Assembly (NCBI RefSeq): GCF_048323655.1
Contig: NZ_JBLUWW010000002.1
Span: forward strand, 372,001 to 436,000
DNA: 64,000 nucleotides
Reading direction: 5' to 3'
From: Salinimicrobium soli
GTDB taxonomy: Bacteria > Bacteroidota > Bacteroidia > Flavobacteriales > Flavobacteriaceae
This document shows, one piece after another, positions 42,829-49,643 of this stretch. Both the position numbers and the translations under genes were made by a program. The notes below the pieces were generated by a model. That model searched no databases, was not told where the DNA came from, and saw nothing but the letters and a program-made list of their open reading frames with translations. Every line of letters begins with the position of its first letter. Positions within the stretch are counted from its first letter, which is position 1.

Positions 42829-43284
42829 TTATTCGGTTGTTTTTTTGTTTCCGTAGAAATATAAAGAATGTTTGGTTATTTCGATGTCAAAGACCTCTTC
42901 AATGGTCTGTTTGATAGACTGGATGCGTGGATCGCAGAATTCGATCACTTCTCCGGAGTCTGTAAGTATTATATGATCATGATTGCGGTCGAAATACGAT
43001 TTCTCGTACTGAGCCTGATTATTTCCGAATTGATGCTTTCGCACCAGTCCGCACTCCAGAAGAAGTTCAATAGTGTTGTAGAGAGTAGCCCGGCTAACGC
43101 GGTACTTCTTGTTTTTCATTTTGATGTAGAGCGACTCAATATCAAAATGTTCTTCGCTGTTGTAGATTTCCTGAAGAATAGCAAATCTCTCAGGTGTCTT
43201 ACGGTGCCCCTTTTCTTCGAGGTACTTGGTAAAGACATTTTTAACTACTGCCTGATCGTTCTTATTGACTACTTTCTTGCTCAT
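42829..43284 (-). CDS. Fur-family transcriptional regulator
   Basis: A 151-residue metalloregulator. The winged-helix DNA-binding domain includes RKTPERFAILQEIYNSEEHF (about residue 28) and KYRVSRATLYNTIELLLECG (about 60). The dimerisation domain has QFGNNQAQYEKSYFDRNHDH with His residues for metal binding. The structural-zinc CxxC normally found after HDH is replaced by ILTDSG, and one Cys remains in EFCDPRI. It could be Fur, PerR or Zur-like; the metal is not readable. It sits between rel and purA with a -7 box in the rel tail. Confidence 0.85.
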   Translation of the reverse strand: MSKKVVNKNDQAVVKNVFTKYLEEKGHRKTPERFAILQEIYNSEEHFDIESLYIKMKNKKYRVSRATLYNTIELLLECGLVRKHQFGNNQAQYEKSYFDRNHDHIILTDSGEVIEFCDPRIQSIKQTIEEVFDIEITKHSLYFYGNKKTTE

Positions 43285-43294
43285 GATATGGGTG

Positions 43295-43302
43295 CAAAGG
43301 TA
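43295..43302 (-). promoter_or_regulatory. -7 element of the Fur-family gene
   Basis: TACCTTTG on the reverse strand, 10 bases before the ATG and just after the rel stop codon. Confidence 0.4.
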
Positions 43303-43307
43303 TAAGA

Positions 43308-45512
43308 TTATTCACGCGTCACCTTATCTATACCGTTTATTTTTTTGAGGTGTTCCATTAATTTTTTCAGGATATTGTTGTTCTTCACAATTACCGTGAT
43401 GCGGCCCGTGAAAAGTCCATCGGTACTTTCAAAATTAATATTCCGTATGTTAACATTCATGTTGTTGGAGATCTCCATGGTCACATCGTTCACCAGTCCA
43501 AGGTTGTCTATCCCGGTAAGTTTAATGACCGCTTTAAATTCTTCCTGTGAAGAATCTTTCCACTTCGCCTGAATGATGCGGTAGGCAAAATTGCTCTGCA
43601 ACTGGATGGCATTAGGACAATCCTTTTTATGTACCTTAATACCTTCGCTCACGGTTACAAACCCAAACACACTATCTCCCGGAATAGGATTGCAGCAGTT
43701 CGCCAGTTTGTAATCCAGTACTTCTTCTTCCCTTCCGAATACCAGCTGGTCATACTGGGCAGTGATCTCGTCCCGGTCAATATCTGAGACTGTAGGAGAC
43801 TTCCTGATCTTGTTCTTAAAGAAACTAACCAGGGCATTGCTCCTGGAAGCCGCGTACTCTTTTAATTTCTGGTTGTCTATGGTGCCCACTCCAACCCGGT
43901 AGAACAGGTCCAGACTTGTCTTAAGTTTAAAGAAAGTGACCAGTTCATTAATGGTCTTCTCGTTAAAAGGTATTTTCTGTGCCCGTAGTTTTCGGGTAAG
44001 TACAGCTTTTCCTTCTTCGGCAATATTCTTTTTCTCTTCTTTTAAAGAAGATTTGATCTTCGCACGTGCCCTTGCCGTAGTCGCATAGTCAAGCCAGTTC
44101 GAGTTCGGTTTTGCTTTTTCTGAAGTTATGATCTCTACCTGGTCACCACTTTTAAGCTCCGTACTCAGTGGAACCAGTTTTCCGTTAACCCGTGCCCCGC
44201 GGGTGCGCAACCCAATTTCGGTATGTATGCTGAAGGCGAAGTCCATGGGTGTAGCTCCTTTGGGCAGGGATTTAAGATCTCCCTGCGGAGTGAATACAAA
44301 GATCTCTTTAGAATAAAGGTTCAACTTGAACTGTTCCACAAAATCCACCGCGTTTACTTCGGAACTTTCAAGGGCTTCCTGAAGTTTGTTCACCCATTCT
44401 TCAAGACCGTCTTCCTGATTTCCCTGCTTGTACTTGTAATGAGCAGCATAGCCTTTTTCGGCGATCTCGTTCATCCGTTCACTTCGAATCTGGACTTCTA
44501 CCCATCGACCTTTCGGGCCCATAACCGTAATATGCAGCGCCTCGTAACCTGTGGATTTTGGTGAGGAAATCCAGTCGCGGAGTCGGGTAGGGTTGGGCCT
44601 AAAGTGATCTGTGACTATAGAATAGATCTTCCAGGCAAGGAACTTTTCGTTAGAAGCATCGGTATTATAGATGATCCTTACCGCGAACTTATCGTACACT
44701 TCGTCAAAGCTCACGTTCTGGTTCTTCATCTTTCTTCTAATAGAAAAAATCGATTTTGGTCGACCTTTAATAGTGTACTCAATATTTTCTTTGTCCAGGG
44801 AATTCTTGATAACATCTGTAAATTCCTTGATATAGGCATCCTGTTCTTCTTTACTCTCCCTTATCTTCTGAAGGATCTCGTTATAAACGTCAGGTTCTGT
44901 ATACTTCAGCCCCAGGTCTTCCAGTTCGGTCTTAATGTTATACAAACCGATCCTGTGGGCGAGAGGAGCATAGATGTAGAGGGTTTCCGAAGCAATTTTC
45001 TCCTGCTTGTCAGTCCTCATAGAATCCATGGTCTGCATGTTGTGCAGCCTGTCGGCGATCTTGATAATGATCACCCGAACGTCGTCATTCAGGGTAAGCA
45101 GCATTTTCCGGAAGTTCTCTGCCTGCAGGGAAACGTCTTTGTCGTGCTGTAGGTGTGAGATCTTAGTAAGACCATCTACAATTCGTGCGACCGTTTCTCC
45201 AAACATGCGCTCAATGTCCTCCAGGGTATATTGAGTATCTTCCACCACATCATGCAGGAGTGCAGCGGCAATAGAAGTCGCATCCAGCCCAATTTCCGAA
45301 GCTACGATCTTGGCAACGGCAATGGGGTGGAAAATATAAGCTTCCCCAGATTTTCGGCGCTGGTCTTTATGGGCATCAACGGCCACATCAAAAGCCTGGC
45401 GAATCAATTTCTTGTCGTCATCACTCAGGGTTTGATAGCTTATTCGCAACAGTTCTTTGTACTGCTGAGCAATCTCCTTATTTTCTTTTTCTATAGCGGC
45501 ATCCGTCATCAT
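43308..45512 (-). CDS. rel: Bifunctional (p)ppGpp synthetase/hydrolase (Rel/SpoT family)
   Basis: About 734 residues from the ATG at 45512 (an ATG at 45509 is equally possible). Domain order: HD hydrolase domain with GEAYIFHPIAVA and LLHDVVEDT intact (about residues 50-100), synthetase domain with RPKSIFSIRRKM and TGYEALHITVMGPKG (about 250-345), TGS (IFVFTPQGDLKSLPKGATPM, about 405), a helical zinc-finger region with KLANCCNPIPGD and a C-terminal ACT domain. With both catalytic sites preserved it should both make and degrade the alarmone. It is co-oriented with the Fur gene and purA, 23 bases apart. Confidence 0.96.
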   Translation of the reverse strand: MMTDAAIEKENKEIAQQYKELLRISYQTLSDDDKKLIRQAFDVAVDAHKDQRRKSGEAYIFHPIAVAKIVASEIGLDATSIAAALLHDVVEDTQYTLEDIERMFGETVARIVDGLTKISHLQHDKDVSLQAENFRKMLLTLNDDVRVIIIKIADRLHNMQTMDSMRTDKQEKIASETLYIYAPLAHRIGLYNIKTELEDLGLKYTEPDVYNEILQKIRESKEEQDAYIKEFTDVIKNSLDKENIEYTIKGRPKSIFSIRRKMKNQNVSFDEVYDKFAVRIIYNTDASNEKFLAWKIYSIVTDHFRPNPTRLRDWISSPKSTGYEALHITVMGPKGRWVEVQIRSERMNEIAEKGYAAHYKYKQGNQEDGLEEWVNKLQEALESSEVNAVDFVEQFKLNLYSKEIFVFTPQGDLKSLPKGATPMDFAFSIHTEIGLRTRGARVNGKLVPLSTELKSGDQVEIITSEKAKPNSNWLDYATTARARAKIKSSLKEEKKNIAEEGKAVLTRKLRAQKIPFNEKTINELVTFFKLKTSLDLFYRVGVGTIDNQKLKEYAASRSNALVSFFKNKIRKSPTVSDIDRDEITAQYDQLVFGREEEVLDYKLANCCNPIPGDSVFGFVTVSEGIKVHKKDCPNAIQLQSNFAYRIIQAKWKDSSQEEFKAVIKLTGIDNLGLVNDVTMEISNNMNVNIRNINFESTDGLFTGRITVIVKNNNILKKLMEHLKKINGIDKVTRE

Positions 45513-45552
45513 AAAATAAAAATACAATTAAGATTGAAGACAGGCAATATAT

Positions 45553-46785
45553 TTATAGGGATAGATTTCTGAAGCGCTGGTATAGCGGCGGGTGAGAATA
45601 ATGAACAAACACATAGGCAGGGTGAGGAGTAAGGTTGCTCAAACTCTTCTTTGACAATTTCTTAAGCCCTGAAATCAGCGGTTGAGCTGCATAGGTGTTC
45701 TTAGCAAAATTATCTGCCTGGTATTCAAATTTTCTCGAAAGGTAATTCATCCCGATTCCCAGAATTTCAGAAATAGGACTGTAAAGAATTCCGAATGCCA
45801 GCAAACCTATATGAAACGCGGGTTGATCAACTCCCAAAGCTGCGGAAAGTACAGGGCTTCCCACAAAAAGCGACAGTAACCATAGCATGAATCCAGTGGT
45901 AAGGATGCTTATTGCCAGGTTCAGAATAATATGGTTTCGTTTGTAATGTCCTACTTCGTGAGCCAGTACAGCCACTATCTCTTCCTCTTCGAGATCAGTG
46001 ATAAGAGTGTCATAAAGGGTCACTCGTTTTTCTTTTCCGAAGCCTGAAAAATAAGCATTGGCCTTAGTACTCCTTTTTGAACCGTCGATCACAAATATCT
46101 TCTCAAGGCTAAATCCTTCCTTCTTTGCATAGGACTCGATCTTTGCCCGCAACGAGCCTTCTTCTAAAGGAGACTGTTTGTTGAATAGCGGAACGATAAG
46201 CCGTGAATAGAACATATTCATAAAAATGCTGAAAACCGCGACCAGCGCCCAGGCGTACCACCAGAAGTTCTCCCCGGCGAATTGATAGAACCAGATTATT
46301 AATGCCAGAATTCCTCCACCAAGGATCAACATCATAAGCCAGCCTTTGATCTTATCGAGAATGAAAGTTTTCACGGTAGTCTTATTGAATCCAAACTTTT
46401 CTTCGATCACAAAGGTGCTGTACCAGGAAAACGGAAGGGATAGGAAATCTAATCCAAGAATAATAATTCCAAAAAAGATGAGTCCAATAAGTATTTCATT
46501 ATCGGTAATATATCGGGCAATACCATCTATGTAAGCAAAACCATCTGTAAACAGTAAGATCAATATCACAGCGGTAGAAAACGCGGAGGAAAGGATTCCG
46601 AATTTATATCTCGTCCTTTTATACCGTTGTGATTTTTCATATTCTTCCTCATCAAAAACATCTCGTAAAGATTCGGGAACAGGATCTCCAAAATGTTTGG
46701 CATTCAAAGCATCAAGAACTTTGTCGACAATGAAATCGACCACAATTATAGTGACGATCAGATAAAAAAGTGTTTGTGCGTCCAA
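45553..46785 (-). CDS. M48-family metalloprotease (Ste24/CAAX prenyl protease 1-like)
   Basis: A 410-residue zinc protease with about seven hydrophobic segments (for example YLIVTIIVVDFIVDKVLDAL at the N-terminus and AISILTTGFMLWLLSLFVGS after the active site). The catalytic motif VLAHEVGHYKRNHI (HExxH) is at about residue 277, and the third ligand is in KFEYQADNFA. In yeast Ste24 cleaves prenylated CAAX proteins; in bacteria it is a membrane-protein quality-control protease. The start is a TTG at 46785: an in-frame stop lies two codons upstream and no ATG precedes the conserved N-terminus. Confidence 0.9.
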   Translation of the reverse strand: MDAQTLFYLIVTIIVVDFIVDKVLDALNAKHFGDPVPESLRDVFDEEEYEKSQRYKRTRYKFGILSSAFSTAVILILLFTDGFAYIDGIARYITDNEILIGLIFFGIIILGLDFLSLPFSWYSTFVIEEKFGFNKTTVKTFILDKIKGWLMMLILGGGILALIIWFYQFAGENFWWYAWALVAVFSIFMNMFYSRLIVPLFNKQSPLEEGSLRAKIESYAKKEGFSLEKIFVIDGSKRSTKANAYFSGFGKEKRVTLYDTLITDLEEEEIVAVLAHEVGHYKRNHIILNLAISILTTGFMLWLLSLFVGSPVLSAALGVDQPAFHIGLLAFGILYSPISEILGIGMNYLSRKFEYQADNFAKNTYAAQPLISGLKKLSKKSLSNLTPHPAYVFVHYSHPPLYQRFRNLSL

Positions 46786-46870
46786 TTTTTAAAATTTTGA
46801 AGAACCGCTAATATACTTAAAGTCGCGGCAAAAATTATACAGCTTAGGAATTCAAAATACCAAAAAGCTT

Positions 46871-47677
46871 TTAATTGAATTTACGCTGTCGTTTCGCTTC
46901 AAAAATGAGGATTCCGGCGGCCACTGAAACGTTCATGGAATCTATTTCTCCCTGCATGGGTATTACTATATTTTGGGTAGAATCCTCTAGCCATTCTTCG
47001 GAAAGGCCGGTAGCTTCGGTGCCCACCACTATTGCACTGGCACCCGTGAAGTCAACACTGTCATAGGGAACGGAAGCCTGTAGAGCTGCTCCAAAAATGC
47101 CAATTTTACGGTCCTTTAAAAATGAAATTATTTCAGAAGTTGTTCCCGTAGCGATCTGTTGGGTGAAAACACAACCTACACTGCTCCTTATGATGTTGGG
47201 ATTGAACATGTCGGTCTTAGGATTGGCAATGAAGACAGCATCAACCGCCGCAGCATCGGCAGTGCGCAGCAAGGCCCCAATATTTCCGGGTTTTTCGGGA
47301 GCTTCGGCTACCAGGATCAACGGATTATTTATCTTCAGTTCAATTTCCTGCAATGAAAGATCTTTGGCTTCTCCTATGGCTAGCAGGCCTTCGGTGCTTC
47401 CGCGGTAGGCGATCTTTTCATACACCGATTGAGTTATTTCGGAAATATTTACTTCGGAAGAAGTCTCCTTTAATACAAAATTCAATTCTTCCGCAGAAAA
47501 TAGGTCCGGGCAGTAGTAAAGCTTCTTTAACCGGTAACCACCTTTGAGGGCCAGTCCGATCTCTCGAACCCCTTCCACAACAAACGAATGTTGCTTTTTA
47601 CGTGCGCGGGATTTTTCCTGAAGCTGCAGCAGTTCCTTTACCGCCTGATTCTGCAGACTCGATATCTGTTTATGCAT
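46871..47677 (-). CDS. SpoU/TrmH-family RNA 2'-O-methyltransferase
   Basis: A 268-residue SPOUT methyltransferase. The N-terminal substrate-binding part (KQHSFVVEGVREIGLALKGG, about residue 29) precedes the knotted SAM domain with LILVAEAPEKPGNIGALLRT (motif 1, about 115), ASAIVVGTEATGLSEEWLE (motif 2, about 213) and IPMQGEIDSMNVSVAAGIL (motif 3, about 239). It modifies a ribose 2'-OH in rRNA or tRNA; TrmH, RlmB and related members cannot be separated by eye. A -7 box (TATCTTTG) precedes it. Confidence 0.9.
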   Translation of the reverse strand: MHKQISSLQNQAVKELLQLQEKSRARKKQHSFVVEGVREIGLALKGGYRLKKLYYCPDLFSAEELNFVLKETSSEVNISEITQSVYEKIAYRGSTEGLLAIGEAKDLSLQEIELKINNPLILVAEAPEKPGNIGALLRTADAAAVDAVFIANPKTDMFNPNIIRSSVGCVFTQQIATGTTSEIISFLKDRKIGIFGAALQASVPYDSVDFTGASAIVVGTEATGLSEEWLEDSTQNIVIPMQGEIDSMNVSVAAGILIFEAKRQRKFN

Positions 47678-47681
47678 GGCA

Positions 47682-47689
47682 CAAAGATA
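47682..47689 (-). promoter_or_regulatory. -7 element of the SpoU methyltransferase gene
   Basis: TATCTTTG on the reverse strand, 5 bases before the ATG, implying an almost leaderless transcript if used. Confidence 0.35.
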
Positions 47690-47891
47690 AGAAAGTGATG
47701 ATTGGACCGGCAGTTTAAAATCTTAGCATCGAAAAAAGTTAAATATCCTTAAAGTTTTTAGCAATATGAGAGTTAAGGCGGTAACGGACTTTATGAAGTG
47801 CGGAAAAAGAGTTAATTTAAGAGGGAATAAACTAAAAACCAATAAGATGAGCTCTCGAGGAAATGAAAAAACTTTACCTGTAAAACATATC

Positions 47892-48287
47892 ATGAAAATT
47901 GCGGGTTTCATACTGGCAGCAGTTCTGGTCACCGCCTGTTCAAAGAGTATTACTTTTCCAACTTCTGAAGTTGTGCCCGCGGCAGAGGCTGTACTTAATG
48001 TGGATAAAAACAAAAGTGATAATTACGAGGTCAAGCTTGACATCGATAATTTGGCTAGTCCGGACCGTTTGACTCCTTCCCGTAGAAATTATGTTGTGTG
48101 GCTGGTCACCCAAAAACATGGAACCATCAATATTGGCAACCTGCGGGTTAGCAAAAAGAACAAGGCTTCTCTGGAGACTGTCACTCCTTACAAACCGATT
48201 CGGGTCTTTATAACTGCCGAGGACACGCCAAAAGCAGTGCTGCCCTCAACACAGGTGGTGCTCGACTCCGGAAAATTTAAAGTATAA
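47892..48287 (+). CDS. Lipoprotein of unknown function
   Basis: About 131 residues from the ATG at 47892 (MKIAGFILAAVLVTACSKSI); the lipobox VTAC places the lipidated Cys at about residue 17. The open frame continues 126 bases upstream, but that part reads as basic, non-homologous sequence and would bury the signal peptide. The mature part has strands around NYEVKLDIDNLASPD, NYVVWLVTQKHGTINIGNL and PIRVFITAEDTPKAV. It is probably an outer- or inner-membrane anchored lipoprotein. The 214-base gap before it may contain its leader. Function unknown. Confidence 0.75.
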   Translation: MKIAGFILAAVLVTACSKSITFPTSEVVPAAEAVLNVDKNKSDNYEVKLDIDNLASPDRLTPSRRNYVVWLVTQKHGTINIGNLRVSKKNKASLETVTPYKPIRVFITAEDTPKAVLPSTQVVLDSGKFKV

Positions 48288-48314
48288 AAAAAGCTCCCAA
48301 CCGGGAGCTTTTTC
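48287..48314. terminator. Bidirectional terminator between the lipoprotein and amidohydrolase genes
   Basis: Stem AAAAAGCTCCC / GGGAGCTTTTT with a four-base loop; A and T runs on either side serve both converging genes. Confidence 0.88.
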
Positions 48315-48329
48315 ATTTAAACAGGTATT

Positions 48330-49631
48330 TTATTGAGTGTATTTGTCGCTGTACCTTTTTCCCAGTTCAGTTTGATGGCTTTCGAGGCTAATGTCGCGTC
48401 CCTGAATAAAGGCTTTGGTAACTTTATTAGTTCGCATGTCCAATGCATCTCCTTCACTAATGAAAACAGTGGCATCCTTCCCAACTTCCAGAGTTCCTAA
48501 AGTGTCATCCACACCAAGGATCTTTGCCGTATTGCTGGTGATCATCTTAAGTGCATCCTCTTTGTTAGCTCCAAAAGCTACAACCGTACCCGCATAAAAA
48601 GGCAGGTTTCTTGAGTTCATTCTCTCCATCTGTCCGCTGGTTTCCAAACCAACCAACACTCCTTTGTCATTCAGGAGCTTTGCCATTTTGTATGGCAGGT
48701 CGTAATCCTGGTCTTCCAGATTTGGAGTGCTGTGAACACGTCCTATCAGTACCGGGATATTGTTCTTTTTAAGTTCGTCTGCAACCTTATAGCCATTGTA
48801 GGCTCCTACTAGAACAACATTTTTGAGATCATTTTCTTTTTTGAAGTTTATAATATCAACGATCTCCTTTTCTCCATCAGCATGTATATAGATCTTACTT
48901 TTACCCGAAAATACCGGGTCCATAGCTTCGAAAGGAAGATTGGTCCTGTCGCGAGGACCGGCGAGGTAGGCCTTTGAATTTTTAAAGAAGTCCTTTAGCT
49001 TTAATACTTCCTCTTCATATTTGTTATTTGGTTTTATTCCGGGTTCTTCCCCTTCCCACCAACGACCTCTGCGTACACTGCTGGGCCAGTTTACATGTAC
49101 CCCGTCATTTTCTTTAAGAACTGCATCTTCCCAGTTCCAGGCATCAAACTGGACTACTGAAGATGTTCCGGAAATTCTGCCGCCGCGGGGAGTGATCTGT
49201 CCTATCAAAACTCCGTTTGGCCTCATACTTTCCACCACCTGGCTTTCGGCATTATAAGCAATTATACTCCTCACATGTGGAAGCATTTCGCCTAGTTCGT
49301 CTTCATCGTCAGATTGGGTCACCGCATCAATTTCCACTAATCCGAGCGTACTATTGGGAGCAATAAAACCGGGGTAAACATGTTTACCCTGAGCCTCAAT
49401 AATGGTCCCGCGGTAAGGCATCTTTGTGGTATTAGCATCGGTAATGGTTCTTATTTTCCCGTCCTCTAAAATGATCAGGCTGTTCTCGATCACCTCTCCG
49501 TTCCCAATGTGCGCAGTGGCACCCACAATAGTTATGGGGGTGGTTTGCTTTGGAGCCGGTGTTTGCTGAGCAATAAGCGAACCTGTAATTAACAACAGGA
49601 CCGGCAGGATCATATATTTAATATTTTTCAT
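48330..49631 (-). CDS. Secreted amidohydrolase-family protein (HxH missing)
   Basis: About 433 residues from the ATG at 49631 (MKNIKYMILPVLLLITGSLI, a signal peptide); a TTG at 49643 is less likely. The fold is of the amidohydrolase superfamily: an N-terminal beta-sandwich with ITIVGATAHIGNGEVIENSL, and the C-terminal ILGVDDTLGTLEVGKDATVF (usual end of the barrel). The first metal site, normally P-G-x-x-D-x-H-x-H, reads YPGFIAPNSTLGL, so the HxH pair is absent. It may be a non-catalytic partner of the larger amidohydrolase encoded 12 bases upstream in the same operon. Substrate unknown. Confidence 0.83.
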   Translation of the reverse strand: MKNIKYMILPVLLLITGSLIAQQTPAPKQTTPITIVGATAHIGNGEVIENSLIILEDGKIRTITDANTTKMPYRGTIIEAQGKHVYPGFIAPNSTLGLVEIDAVTQSDDEDELGEMLPHVRSIIAYNAESQVVESMRPNGVLIGQITPRGGRISGTSSVVQFDAWNWEDAVLKENDGVHVNWPSSVRRGRWWEGEEPGIKPNNKYEEEVLKLKDFFKNSKAYLAGPRDRTNLPFEAMDPVFSGKSKIYIHADGEKEIVDIINFKKENDLKNVVLVGAYNGYKVADELKKNNIPVLIGRVHSTPNLEDQDYDLPYKMAKLLNDKGVLVGLETSGQMERMNSRNLPFYAGTVVAFGANKEDALKMITSNTAKILGVDDTLGTLEVGKDATVFISEGDALDMRTNKVTKAFIQGRDISLESHQTELGKRYSDKYTQ

Positions 49632-49643
49632 CTTTTTCTTCAA

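Noticed and set aside
47766..47891. N-terminal extension of the lipoprotein gene from an upstream ATG
   Set aside because: It would place 42 basic residues before a perfect lipoprotein signal peptide; the ATG at 47892 is the consistent start.
47723..48013. Reverse open frame opposite the lipoprotein leader
   Set aside because: Antisense shadow without recognisable protein features.
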